64,000 nt of DNA from Anniella stebbinsi (lineage: Eukaryota > Chordata > Lepidosauria > Squamata > Anniellidae), in assembly GCA_029215795.1 (NCBI GenBank), contig JARDYH010000004.1, positions 205,200,017 through 205,264,016 on the forward strand, read 5' to 3'. The notes beneath the pieces were generated by a model. The model did no database searches. It was given only the letters and a program-made list of their open reading frames with translations, and had not been told where the DNA came from. Below are positions 10,651 to 21,206 of this stretch, one piece after another. A program made the translations under genes and the position numbers. How positions within the stretch are numbered: position 1 is the first letter of the stretch; every line of letters starts with the position of its first letter.

Positions 10651-11282
10651 TTTAAAAACACACACACGCTAATCCACATTCTTAGAAGGAAAGACCATCC
10701 AAGATTTTTTTCAATTTAATTTTGAACTATGGAACATTGCCGATAGCAGTAATACATCAAAGTCAAATAGCTTCAGAACATGAGCAACTTGAAGGCACAC
10801 CAGTTTTGTGGAATATCCAGGTTTAAGAGATGTATTAATATCGATTTCAACATCATCTTCTGTTGCCCATGGTTCTTATTGTTAGAATGAAAACCACAGT
10901 AGTTTCATTCTAGATGTCAATTTACTTGGCAAGTATAAGCAAAAGAAAGGAAACATCATTACCATTATTTTTTCATCTAATTGGCTTAGGGAGGCGGGAA
11001 ATGGCATGTAATCACTTCAAGCCACAGAGGAGCAGATTTTAATCTATAATTGATGATTGATTGAGTCATCACATTTATTAATCAATTAAAACTAGAAGAC
11101 AGAATTCTTTCCTAATATTCATATTGGTTCAGATCCTGTAGGTTGTTGATTAATCTGAACGTTGCTTTCTACTTAGCAGATAACTTTAATTTGATTGTTG
11201 AATTTGCACTTTAGCATTCATGTTATGCTGACAATTCTGTTGACATTTAGGGATGCTTCTATGGACAGTGCTAGACTGTTGG
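10651..11282. other. Unique AT-rich block, candidate conserved non-coding sequence
   Basis: No transposon texture is visible. It contains several homeodomain-like TAAT/ATTA cores (TTAATCTATAATTGATGATT, TTTATTAATCAATTAAAAC near 11038-11093). No frame with a recognised domain. Conservation cannot be judged from one sequence. Confidence 0.3.
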
Positions 11283-11445
11283 CATTGCTTTATTTATTTA
11301 TTTATTATTTATTTATTTATTACATTTGTATACCGCCCCATAGCCAAAGCAGTCTGGGTGGTTTACATAGGATTAAAAACAATATACAAAAATTTAAACA
11401 GGAAAAACATACATTAGAAACCACGAACATCCAACAAAAATAATG
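11283..11445 (-). mobile_element. L2 3' end, short
   Basis: (TTTA)n followed by ACATTTGTATACCGCCCCAT and AAAGCAGTCTGGGTGGTTTA is the reverse complement of the L2 type-A 3' end. Only about 160 bp of 3' UTR remain. Confidence 0.75.
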
Positions 11446-12261
11446 TTTTATAGAATCTATTCATATCAGATCAAGTGTCCAGACAATTCTGAAAAAGTGG
11501 TGAATTGACAGTGAAATTGAATTAACAAAACCAAAAAAGTGAGGTCTTGATGGTAGATACTAATTAATATTAATTCAATACTTCACCAATTATGAAATTA
11601 GTATTGACCCAAAACATTAAAATAGCAAATTACTTATACAGCAGGGAAGACTACAATAGGGAATATTAAATTAGTTAATAAATCAAAATTAACCAATATC
11701 TGAGCTCATTATATTCATGAGTGCTACTGAACATTTTACAGATATTTAAGGTAAAGACCATAAAACTGAATAATGCTAGAAACATTTCCCCTGCCCCTGA
11801 AATTTGTTCATTGAAACAGGAAATGTTCTTGTTTTCTTCAGTTGGTTTGTGCATTTGTTTTTTTTTAAATTTAATTTGTAGACTGCCTTTTTACCAAAAA
11901 TAGCGCTCATGATAGCTAACTATAATAAAATATAGATAAAATATTTCATAATTAAAATACAACCACATTAAAATGCATCAGTTAAAAGCAAATCAAGCAC
12001 ATTAGGTGTAACAAATATTAGTGAAATTCTTTCAATTTGTTTCAGTCCCAATCAAGTTTGTCTGCTCCTATACTATGCCAACAAATGAAGAATATTCCAG
12101 TTCTGAGATCTGCCCATGTTCAGAGGCAACATGGCACTGAATGCCAATAGCTAGGAGGTGTTCAAGATCCCATCCTGGTTCTTGGGAGAGAGGTTAGTGA
12201 CCCAAAAGAGTTGAACACAAGAGTTCCATATCCCCAAAGTAGGCAAACCAACTTGGAATAT
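11446..12261. other. Unassigned AT-rich sequence
   Basis: No gene or repeat family recognised. The text TGTAGACTGCCTTTTTACC at about 11877 resembles a decayed LINE 3' end but is too short to assign. Confidence 0.35.
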
Positions 12262-12330
12262 TTCCTTTAGAGTTCTGGCTGGTTCTGACTGAAATCCAGA
12301 ATGGATTCACAGCCCACCAAAATCAGAGCT
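12262..12330. mobile_element. Partial arm of the CAGTGGAGGCTGG palindromic family
   Basis: AGAGTTCTGGCTGGTTCTGACTGAAATCCAG followed by ATGGATTCACAGCC matches one arm of the element at 16287-17377. It stops where the next SINE-like repeat begins. Confidence 0.55.
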
Positions 12331-12331
12331 G

Positions 12332-12560
12332 CATAAGAACATAAGAAGAGCCATGTTGGATCAGATCAAGGGTCCATCTAGTTCAGCATTCTGTTCACAC
12401 AATGGCCAACCAGCTGTCGACCAGGGCCCCACAAGCAGGACATGGTGCAACAGCACCCTCCCACCCATATTCCCCAGCAATTGGTATATATAGGTTTACT
12501 ATCTATGATCCTAGGGAGCTCATTCCACAGCCAATGTTTGGAAGCCCACCTTATGAACTA
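12332..12560 (+). mobile_element. SINE-like interspersed repeat ('cataagaacataagaagagcc')
   Basis: Starts CATAAGAACATAAGAAGAGCC and contains TGTTGGATCAGATCAAGGGT, ACAATGGCCAACCAGCTGTC, CAGGACATGGTGCAACAGCA and CCCTCCCACCCATATTCCCC. I recognise this as a common reptile interspersed repeat. A decayed second copy is at about 28319-28500. No RNA polymerase III boxes could be defined. Confidence 0.6.
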
Positions 12561-12620
12561 CTTTTCAGATTCGTATAGGTAGCGTTTTGGTTTATTTGTT
12601 TGGTCAAGTAGCGATGGATC

Positions 12621-12824
12621 TAGGGTGACCACTTACATATTGCTAAGAAAAGAGGCCACCAACTTGCATAAGATTTGCATATGTTAATTTATATGTATAG
12701 ATTCAATTTTTGCCTTTCTCTTTAAACTAGACTTAAACCTTATTGACCTTCAAATAGATGAGACCTCAGACAGGACTTAAAATAGAGAACTGTCCATTAT
12801 AAAGCAGGACACCTGGTCACCCTA
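12621..12824. mobile_element. TAGGGTGACC hAT-type element, degraded target duplication
   Basis: Left end TAGGGTGACCACTTA, right end CACCTGGTCACCCTA. Flanks are GATGGATC (12613-12620) and TATGTATC (12825-12832), six of eight positions identical. Internal text (TTGACCTTCAAATAGATGAG, GTCCATTATAAAGCAGGACA) is shared with the family at 26175, 42415, 43388 and 52532. Confidence 0.72.
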
Positions 12825-12832
12825 TATGTATC

Positions 12833-13999
12833 CATGCACTTGCCCAAGCCCAGTCAAATATAGGTACATTACGAAAGGTACCCCAAAGACACGAGGAATG
12901 AGGATTTTGATGTAAAGATGAGGAACTATCACGTTATGCCTTTTGATTCGCCGCATTCCAGTCAAATCGTAACAAGGCATTGCAAGAGACACTTCATTGC
13001 TGCTGAAAATATCTCCTCCTGCTCATTCTCTTTCCCCGGTAATGTACTACAATTTGTATGACACGACATTTTCCCGCCTCTGCAAAGCGGCAGTCAATGA
13101 AGTAGAGCGTGATGACATCACACCATGTGTTCCACCCTCGATTCTTCGTTCTTGGGAGGTGCACTGACATCCTACCCAACACAGTAATGAAGAAACGAAG
13201 ACTCAAGCACTTCATGTGTGTTTGTGTGTGTGTGTATACGCATGCGCGAGCGCAGAAGTAAAGGTTTGCAATATTTCTGAGCCCGATCTAATCGAATAGA
13301 ACTGATGCTTGAGGGCAGTAACAGATAAGCAAAGGAATAAGTCCCGGAACAATGGTAATTAAAGACATCTGGATGATGTCAGCCTGCCCGAAAGGCTGAA
13401 TCATAAACAGCTTAGATGCATTCTCAAAATACTCATCTCACATTTTATACCACCATATGTGTGGTTATTGCTTATGTGGGCAGGAATGCTTAATGAGCAT
13501 TCAGCGCCTCATGCTGCTTTTAAGATGGAAAATGAATGCGCCTTAGGATTTCATGGGGACATTTTTATTATTACTTGAAAAAGGGTGACCAGACAATTAC
13601 GAAATGGAATTAAGAATTTGAGTAAAGTACAAAATGAGGAGAGACCAACTTGATCATCTATTTCATGGGGCATTAATTATCTTGGCATGTTGGCACCATT
13701 TTGGGTTTCAGTGTTTGTGGGACAAACTTCTTGTTCTTTTATTTGATTGTGTGTTTTGCTTGGTGTTGTGGATGTTTCAGCCCAAACTGACCGCACTTGC
13801 TGGAAATGAAATATGATGTGGAAATGGAAGATGGAATTTTTAGGACATTTCCTCAGCTTTAAGCATCTGATTTGATGTATAGTTGTTCATGAGCAAGTTG
13901 CTAGATGTAATGGCTCAAAGGGAGCTGGATGCTATAAGCTCCCTCTCTTCCTGGCTCAGCAGTCGCAGCTGGGTCTTTTTCCACATTGTTACAGCTAGG
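12833..13999. other. Largely unique sequence, candidate conserved block
   Basis: No repeat recognised from about 12840 to 13560 except a (GT)n run at 13217-13235. It retains several CpGs (for example TTGATTCGCCGCATTCC) despite the strong CpG decay seen in nearby transposons. A lone AAAGGGTGACCAGA at about 13580 resembles a TAGGGTGACC end. Confidence 0.3.
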
Positions 14000-14136
14000 A
14001 CAACAATGGCCAACTTGTGGCTTTCTAGATGTTTTGGCCTACAACCCCCAGAACAGCCAGAATGGACAATGGTGAGGGATCATCAGAATTGTAGGCCAAC
14101 ACATCTCAAAGGCCACTAGTTGCCCATTCCTGAGTT
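14000..14136. mobile_element. Palindromic MITE, 'aactcccatcatcccc' family, decayed
   Basis: TTTCTAGATGTTTTGGCCTA, CAACCCCCAGAACAGCCAG and GATCATCAGAATTGTAGGCC form the two arms with the family's usual layout. Confidence 0.6.
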
Positions 14137-15594
14137 AGGACTCATGAAGATCTTTGCTCCTGAGTTGACTTTTTCTCCTGAGCAGAAGCTAGATGAAAGG
14201 GTTTTCTGGTGGCCAAGCAAGCATTCCAATGACAACAGTCCATCTCCCACCTAGTGCACCTCAGCCTGTGCGCCAGACAGCTGCAGGATGAGGGAGGAGA
14301 GCCAGGAAACAAGGCAGGGCTCAGGATGGGGTTGAAGCAGTTTTTCGGGACCAGGGCTGGGGTCAAGGTTGGCATGGTCAGGCACTGGCCAAGGGCCCAC
14401 ACTCCAGCAGGGCCTCCCTCTAACAAGAGCATCTACTCTTGACCGTTGCAACCTACTTGTTCCCATGCTGACAATGACAGTGAAAAGGTAGACTGACTAA
14501 GGCCATGGGCCTTGCAAAGGTGTCTTACCCAAAGGACCCCAAAACATGGAGCCAGTGCTGTTTGGGACCCCAGGTAGGGAATGCTTGCAATGGGACTCTT
14601 CAGGCTGCCCACATCTTCTGTGGGAGTGGGATTTGCTCCAATGGAGCCTGCCCTTAGGTTGGATCAGCCAGGAATCTGACAAAAGTGATATTTATAGCTC
14701 AATTTCTCCTGGATCCAGATTGCCTTGCCTATTGCTCATGTTTACTCATTTGCATTGAAGTTTATGGATGGACCCTTATTTTCATGGGTTGCATGGCTCT
14801 CCGATTGGCCTCATTAAGCGCATGCTTGACGTTTGCTTGGAAGCAATTGTTTCCTAATTTCTGGCTGATAGAGCCAGACACACTGTATTCTACTGAGAAA
14901 GAAAGTGAGCAGAGAGCAGGAACATTAATATCCTTAATGGCTCATGGGGTTTTAATAGTTGTACATGTAATTGCTAGATAATTGTGATTTTTTTTTATCA
15001 TATGTGATGCGCTCTGACTTATGTTGCCGCTGTCAAGAGTTAAGTTTAACATCATCTTGTTTAATGATCTCTGCGTGAGGAACCCCATTTTCATTACCAT
15101 TAACGCGCTACTGTCAAATAAAGCAATGTTCGGTTCCTTTTAATATGACCTCCTTCTACGTTTATTAAATTTGATTTGGGGGAATAGTTGCTACTAGTGT
15201 GTGGAAGGGATGTATTAACGCGAATTAGCATCATCTTTAATTTGCAGTAAGTTGTTATCTACATGTCCTAATGGGAGCAGTGATGATAGCAGAGGTCTGA
15301 TTGTTCTAAAATTGACTCATTTCTGCACATGTATTATGGGACTGCTGTGATATACATACATGTTTTTTGGGGATTTTGTTTTGCTGCCCTCTTCTTTTTT
15401 TAAAATGTGTCCTGCAGGGGAGAGGAGATAGGGTCTGGAGAGCCTGGCTGGGTGAGGATGGGATGAGGTGGGGTAGAAGCTGCAGAGAGATTCAGCCTTG
15501 TTTACTTCTGAGGCGAACACCTGGAAAAAGGCTGAGTGTATGCACAGATTACTCTTGCTGGCTCTGGATAATGGCTAACACCTTATACTTCGAT
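14137..15594. other. Unique sequence, candidate conserved block at about 14985-15290
   Basis: No transposon recognised. The stretch 14985-15290 is AT-rich with retained CpGs and ATTA/TAAT cores (CATTACCATTAACGCGCTAC, GTATTAACGCGAATTAGCAT). Frames at 14142-14466 and 14497-14981 lack recognised domains. Confidence 0.3.
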
Positions 15595-15720
15595 TTATTT
15601 ATATATTTATTTCACTGCATTTTTAAACCCTGCTCTTCAGTCATAAAAGGCTCCCTGAGCAGCTGACCCAGATTAATAATAAGCCTGTCCCTGCCCTCAA
15701 GCTTACACAAAACAAAAGGA
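15595..15720 (-). mobile_element. Decayed LINE 3' end
   Basis: ATTTATTTATATATTTATTT followed by CACTGCATTTTTAAACCCTG and CCTGTCCCTGCCCTCAAGC has the layout of a reverse-complemented LINE 3' UTR with a TAAA-type tail. The family is not certain. Confidence 0.45.
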
Positions 15721-16278
15721 AATGTGATTGGGAGAGAGGAGGAAAAAAGAAGCAGCAGAAGAAAAAGAACGCATGGTGCCTGAATCAGAAATCAAGGTTG
15801 AACAGTCAATACAAGTGAGGTGGTCAGTTTGTGTGGCAAAATACACTTTTAGCCCCCATATTTCTGCCTGAAGAATAGAGAAGCTCCTGAGAATATGAAA
15901 GTTGGCCATCTTTGCTTTAGAGCCACATACCCAAGGCCTTAACTTCAGATCCCCACACAGCTAGCTTACTCTCCATCCCTTCCCCAGTTTTACTGATAGA
16001 GATCACTCCTTCCTGCCACTTTTAGCAGCAAGGAAAGAGCAATCTGTAACAGGATTCTTGGGGGAGGAAGTGGAGAGAAGGCTCTCGGCTTCCTCGCTCA
16101 GCTGTTCTCAGAGAGATTGATCTTTCTCTGCTGCTAATAGAGAGGAAAGAGTGATTTCTATCAGGGTTGCTGGAATGTGTGCATGTGCAACCCCAGGGGT
16201 CAAAAAAGTTGTGCTCCTCTGCTTTAGAGGATGACATTGAAATTCTCCCTTTCTATGCCCCATAAAATAAAAGTGGAC
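15721..16278. other. Unassigned sequence
   Basis: Nothing recognised. An inverted pair around 16020-16150 (TTTTAGCAGCAAGGAAAGAG and TTTCTCTGCTGCTAATAGAG) suggests a small decayed foldback. Confidence 0.3.
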
Positions 16279-16286
16279 ATGGCAGC

Positions 16287-17377
16287 CAGTGGAGGCTGGT
16301 GGCTCCGATTTCGGTAGGGCCATGAATCCATTTGGTCAGAACCAGCCAGAACTCTAAAGGAACTATCCAAGGTGCTGAACCCTAGCCCCCAAATGGGTTC
16401 ACCATCTTGGATAGCTCCTTTAGACTTCTGGCTGCTTCTAACTAGGGCTGTGCATTCCCTCTGATTCACCTCAGAGGCCATTTTGGAGCCCCCGAAACAG
16501 CCCCAATTCAACTCGGGGTGCTTTGGGGGTTGCCTGCCTCACCTTGGTGCTGAAGCCAAGGCGAGATTTGGACCCCTAAGGCAAAGCGGGCATGCAGGTC
16601 CCTGGGTGCCGGCTGCACAGCCGGCACTCAGGAAAGCAGGTAGCAAGGCCGACGGTGAGTCCATTGGACTCATCTCCCTCTCCCAGTTCTCCCCACTCAC
16701 CTACTGCTGCCATCAGCAGCAGCGCCCGCCGCATCACCAGCACCTGCTGCATCGCCGGCTGCCATCATCTCTGGCTGCTACATTGCCGGCACCCTCCGCA
16801 TTGCCCACCACGACCAGGAAATGTGGCGCTCCAATGAGAACCAGGCCGCAATTTCAAGATATCGTGGGAGCTCTGTTTAGTAAATCTATGGTCACAAACG
16901 ATGGAGTCCATAGATTTACTAAACAGAGCTCCTGTGGTATCTTGAAATCGCGGCCTGGTTTTCATTGGAGTGCCACGTTTCCTGATCACGGCGGGTGATG
17001 CAGTGGGCGCTACGGATGATGGCCGCGGACAATGTGGTGGGTGGCGGTGATGCGGCAGTAGGTGAGTGGGGAGAGCCGGGAGAGGGAGGTGAGTCCAATT
17101 GACTCACCGCCATCTTTCCTGGGACAGCGGGAGGGAGGGCCCAGTGCCACTCTGAAGTAGCCCGAGGCACCCTGAAGCTCCGGTGCCAATGTGCTTTGGC
17201 TTCAGTGTATCTCGGGCTGACCCAGAACCGACTCAGAACTGAGGCGAGGCGGGCCGGATCAGCCTGTCTCACCTCGGTTTCGGGGATTCGGCCCAAGGCG
17301 GTGCACAGTCCTACTTCTAATTAAAACCCAAACTGGATTCACAGCCTTACTGAAATCTGAGTCACCAGCCTCCACTG
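16287..17377. mobile_element. Outer palindromic hAT-type element (CAGTGGAGGCTGGTGGC), split by a second element
   Basis: Left end CAGTGGAGGCTGGTGGCTC, right end GTCACCAGCCTCCACTG. Flanking 8-bp repeats are ATGGCAGC (16279-16286) and GTGGCAGC (17378-17385), seven of eight identical. The internal arms pair GAATCCATTTGG with CCAAACTGGATTC. The interior is interrupted by the element 16443-17313. Family fragments occur at 12262-12330 and 39482-39590. Confidence 0.85.
16443..17313. mobile_element. Inner palindromic hAT-type element (TAGGGCTGTGCA) with target duplication
   Basis: Left end TAGGGCTGTGCATTCC, right end GGCGGTGCACAGTCCTA. Target repeats are CTTCTAAC (16435-16442) and CTTCTAAT (17314-17321). 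It is GC-rich with a near-perfect central palindrome around 16900 (TCCATAGATTTACTAAACAG against CTGTTTAGTAAATCTATGG). The arms share CCTCTCCCAGTTCTCCCCAC / GTGGGGAGAGCCGGGAG. Ends resemble the element at 4059-4920, so it probably belongs to the same superfamily. The frames at 16483-16998 and 16919-17296 are products of the palindrome, not genes. Confidence 0.87.
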
Positions 17378-17439
17378 GTGGCAGCCGATGCTGAAAGAGG
17401 CAGGAGCAACTCCTTCCTTTCCACTTGTTTCCTTTTCTT

Positions 17440-17700
17440 GATTCTAAAAGGATATTGATTGATTGATTGATTGATGTATTTGTTTGTTTGTTTATTAAAT
17501 CCATTAAATGTCTCATACAATAATTTCCCCTAGCCATTGGACAATAATTATAAGATTACAAATAAAGTGACACTAAAATCAAAAATATAAAAATGAAGAA
17601 ACATACCAGCTCAGCATAAAATAAGGCATCCCACTGCAGGGACTGAGATAATAAAACACAAAAATACCACCATATTTTAACAGATTTAGAAGACTGATTA
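17440..17700 (-). mobile_element. Possible LINE 3' end with GATT and TTTG microsatellites
   Basis: (GATT)n at 17457-17474 and (TTTG)n at 17481-17496, followed by TTATTAAATCCATTAAATG and ACAATAATTTCCCC. The layout is that of a reverse-complemented LINE tail, but no coding homology is left. Confidence 0.3.
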
Positions 17701-17894
17701 AAGAAAAAAAACACCTGGGAGGACAGGATTGTCTTAGGGGTTGCCTATATGGTGACGGGTTGCCACCGTGATAAGCAAACCCCTACGTTTTTGCTGCTTC
17801 AGGGTGGCAGTGGCTAATCCTGAAGCAGCAGCAAAAGTGCAGAGTTTGGGACAGCATGGACCTCCCCCTGCCCTCTGCCTCAGTAGACAGCGAC

Positions 17895-18600
17895 CAATGA
17901 TATGCCAGCTGTGCCCCTTCCTAGAGTTGGAAGATGTAACGCGCTGGTAACTTCGAGGCTCGACTTCTGCAATGCACTGTACATAGGGCTACCGCTGTGC
18001 CTAGTCCGGAAACTTCAACTAGTTCAAAATATGGCAGCCAGGTTGGTCACCGGTACACCTAGGGGTGACCATATCATGCCAGCTTTTAAATCTCTCCACT
18101 GGCTGCCAATTAGTTTCCTAGTGAAGTATAAAGTGTTGCTTATTACCTTTAAAGCTCTACATGGTTTGGGTCCAGGTTACCTGTGGGATCGCCTTCTCCC
18201 ATACAATCTGACCTGCACACTCAGGTCCTCTGGGAAGAATTTACTACAGTCCGCCAAAACTAGGCAGACAACCATTACCCAGAGGCCCTTCTTTTCTGCC
18301 GCTCCCAGACTGTGGAATGGCCTGCTGGAGGAGATTCACCAATTTAAGTCTTCCAGAATTTAAGAAAGCTATAAAGACTGATCCCTTCCGGCAGGCCTCC
18401 CCAGTCGAATTTTAAGAGTTTTATTGGCATTTTAACACTGTATTTGTTTTTATTTGTTTTTAATCAGTTTTATGTATTTTATATCATTTGTTTTTAATGT
18501 TGTTTCCAGCCTCAATCCAGAGTGAGAGGCAGGTAAGAAATAATAATTATTATAATTATTATAATTATTATTATTATTATTATTATTGTTATTATTATTG
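17895..18600 (+). mobile_element. L2 LINE, 5'-truncated, type-B 3' UTR
   Basis: Frame 17902-18363 encodes ALVTSRLDFCNALYIGLPLC, NMAARLVTGTPRGDHIMPAF, SLHWLPISFLVKYKVLLITF and APRLWNGLLEE, nearly the same as 9167-9978. A deletion removes the codons between LELED and ALVTSR. The 3' UTR ends in CTCAATCCAGAGTGAGAGGC AGGTAAGAAATAAT and an AT-rich tail to 18600. Confidence 0.9.
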
Positions 18601-18811
18601 CCATCCACCTGGCCACCCCTCTGCTTCGCTCTGGAGAAAAAACCAGTTCAAGTCCCGACTTTTGTTCTTCACAGCTTTGCAGGAAAGCCCCAGGGTGGGT
18701 GCAAGGTGGCTGATGCATTGTATAGTTGATGAAGTGCCACTGCACACCCATCCCAGGGCTTTCCATGTGTATAGATAGCCCCTTAGTCTGGCATTGGAAA
18801 GACAGCACTGT

Positions 18812-18965
18812 GGGTGCATTCTAGTTCTTAGGGGTGGGGGGCCACTACCAAAAAGCCCTTTCTTGTTGCCATCCTCTGAGCCTCAGAATGAGGGGGCAGT
18901 TGAAGAAGGGCTTCTGTGGAATGCCTTAAAGTATGTGGATGACCTTAAACCTCCACAACCTAGAT
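18812..18965 (-). mobile_element. L2 fragment, type A
   Basis: GGTGGGGGGCCACTACCAAA AAGCCCTTTCTTGTTGCCAT CCTCTGAGCC aligns with the minus-strand L2 text at 8185-8250. Short and interrupted. Confidence 0.6.
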
Positions 18966-19067
18966 CTTTGACATTGTGGGTTCTACTGGGAACCAACTTC
19001 CCTGAGGGGTAGTTGTGTTACAGCAAAAGCAACAGTACTGTGGCAATGTAAAAGACCAGGAAAAAAA

Positions 19068-19132
19068 TTCTAAGAGGCCCAGACAGCTTCGGCTATGGGA
19101 TTAAATAAATAAATAAATAAAAATAAATAATA
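19068..19132 (+). mobile_element. L2 3' tail, type A
   Basis: AGAGGCCCAGACAGCTTCGG CTATGGGATTAAATAAATAA is the L2 type-A 3' end in the plus orientation. Confidence 0.65.
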
Positions 19133-19148
19133 GAGGTGCATGTTAAAC

Positions 19149-19265
19149 TATAGCTAGATCTACACTACTGCTTTATAGCAGTATTGAAGTGCACTGTTGG
19201 GGCACAATCCACATTCCATAGACCACTTTCATAGTGTTGTATCCTGCTTTTTATTCCATGTTTGA
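19149..19265. mobile_element. AGATCTACAC palindromic MITE, decayed
   Basis: TAGCTAGATCTACACTACTG CTTTATAGCAGT at the left, GTTGTATCCTGCTTTTTATT at the right. Same family as 41924-42050 and 56140-56193. The right terminus is degraded. Confidence 0.5.
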
Positions 19266-19901
19266 AATGATTAGACACAAGGTGTCGATCTGGACCATGT
19301 GTAGACTATGTTTTGTCTGTCAAGCAAGGTTCGAACTAGAGTCTGGATATTTGCAAAGCCTTGTAAAACTGAGCATGATCAAAAACATAAAAGACCAGAA
19401 TTGCTTAATTGCTGAACCTGTATATTCAAATTTAGACATGAAAAGACAGGTCAAAAGAAAAGGGAAGTCCTGTAGTTTGAAGAGAATCTTATCTTTTGCT
19501 TTTCTTCAGTTCAGTCACGGAGAAGGAAAGCTTGGACTATATCTGCCTACCTCAGTTCTGAGAGACACACCCTTTGTTGCAGGTCATTAAACTATTAGGC
19601 ATGTTTTGACATGATGCACTGCTTGCTCCAGGGCTATGGGATGCCCTCAGTTCTTCTGCAGCAATGCTCTGAACAATAAGAAGCCAAACTGTAATTTGTA
19701 CTTCTTAAAATTTCCAATGATGACAGAGTGTTGGCGAAGCTTCATGATTCTGTCTGATGAAGCATTGACAAGTTATATTAGGAACATTAGAGTGGGAACA
19801 CCTTGAAGGCCTTAATCAGAAGTGCAGCCACAGTCCAGGTAACCCCAAATAATAACCCAGAGAGTGGCCAGTGACAAGTGAGTCACCTCCATCAAGGGGG
19901 A
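19266..19901. other. Unassigned sequence
   Basis: The frame 19234-19590 (118 codons) has no recognised domain and no neighbours that suggest a gene. No repeat assigned. Confidence 0.35.
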
Positions 19902-19909
19902 GGATGAAG

Positions 19910-20337
19910 TAGGGTGACCACATTTGGGAAACTAAAAAAGAGGACACCCAGTGGGGTGGGGGTGGGAAAGCAGCTTTCAGGGGCCTCTGGGATGCATGTC
20001 ATTCACCTCCACCACCTTAAAGGCCCCAAATGGGGTGGAGGAGGGGAAAGTGTGTCATTCCCACCCTCCACTGCTCCAATCAGGGCCTTTTCTATAATGT
20101 CTGGGAATGACACGCTTTCCCCTTTCAGGCCCTGATTGGAGCAGTGTGAGGGAAATGACCCACCTCCAGAAGGTGTGTCATTCCCTCCCACCATGCTAAT
20201 GCAGCCTTCAAAGGGAAAGCGTGTCTTTCCAGAACATTATAGAAAATTACAGAAAATCCCCCCTGACACCCAGAAGAGAACAAAAACCAGGACAAATCCG
20301 GGGAAATCCTGACAGTTGGTCACCCTAGGATGAAGCA
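19910..20337. mobile_element. TAGGGTGACCA hAT-type palindrome with perfect 8-bp target duplication
   Basis: Left end TAGGGTGACCACATTTGGG, right end GACAGTTGGTCACCCTA. Perfect direct repeats GGATGAAG flank it (19902-19909 and 20338-20345). The interior has several mirrored blocks around GGGGAAAGTGTGTCATTCCC and GGGAATGACACGCTTTCCCC. No coding capacity. The 8-bp duplication supports hAT-type transposition. Confidence 0.9.
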
Positions 20338-20407
20338 TCTATTTTTTGGGCAGCTTTGAGAAATGGCTGAGATAGTTTTCAGGGAGGAATAGTTTTGAAA
20401 TTTTCTG

Positions 20408-20438
20408 CACCGGTCCTCCTTTTAATATGGTCACCCTA
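20408..20438. mobile_element. Solo end of the TAGGGTGACC dimer family
   Basis: CCTCCTTTTAATATGGTCAC CCTA equals the right terminus of elements such as 53074-53392. No left partner was found nearby. Confidence 0.5.
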
Positions 20439-21018
20439 AGAAGGTCTTTAGGCAGGAATCCAGGAACATTAGGCTAATAAATAAATAAAAATGAAATAGC
20501 ATTGCTTTAGGAGCTACCAATGGCTTAATGTGAAGAAATTCCTGACAGTAACCAACTACCATGTTCCCAAACCCCAGCACTGTAGTGCATTCCCACCAAA
20601 GATGAGAGCAGGTATTACCACACCCCTTCCAACAATATTGACTGTAATTTGGATGTATCCATTCCAGAAAGTTTTGTTAAGATGCATCAGTTGCAAGAGG
20701 TGCATTTGGAAATGCATACTTGGGGATGTTCACTAGAACTGGCATATTTTATATGAAAGAAATTAAGTCTGAGACCGCTTTCTGGTAAAAAGGCAGTTAC
20801 TTGCACTCTGAAACTGTAACCTTCCGAATAAGGAAAACAAGAGCATTTTAACAAAATAAAAATAAAAATGGCAGCTTTCTCTGCCAGGATTGCAAGTGTA
20901 TATAATTACCTTGTGAGAATGGAGGGGAGGTTAATGTAATCTCTAGGTCCCGATGACAAATCGGATTATACTTCTTTTGGAAATAACAGCTGAGGCAAGT
21001 TTAAAGTAACCTGACATT
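20439..21018. other. Unassigned sequence
   Basis: No gene or repeat family recognised. Confidence 0.35.
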
Positions 21019-21206
21019 GAGGCCCTTTCTACACCATAGGGGTGTAGAGGGAGGTAGGGAGGGCGATCCCGGAAGTACCTAATACACACCATCGGCATAC
21101 AGGGAGGGACGGAAGGCAATCCCAGAAGTACCTAATACACACCATCGGCACACAGGGAGCAGGCGGGGGCCAACCCAGGCAAGAAGCCTGGGGTGGAAAG
21201 GGCCTC
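21019..21206. mobile_element. Foldback element GAGGCCCTTTC with an internal tandem duplication
   Basis: Perfect 11-bp inverted ends GAGGCCCTTTC and GAAAGGGCCTC. Between them, a block of about 60 bp is duplicated in tandem (GAAGTACCTAATACACACCA TCGGCA occurs twice, at about 21073 and 21126). No target duplication is visible. Confidence 0.6.

Noticed and set aside
16483..17296. Overlapping long frames on both strands (171 and 125 codons)
   Set aside because: They lie inside the GC-rich palindromic element and mirror one another; no protein similarity.
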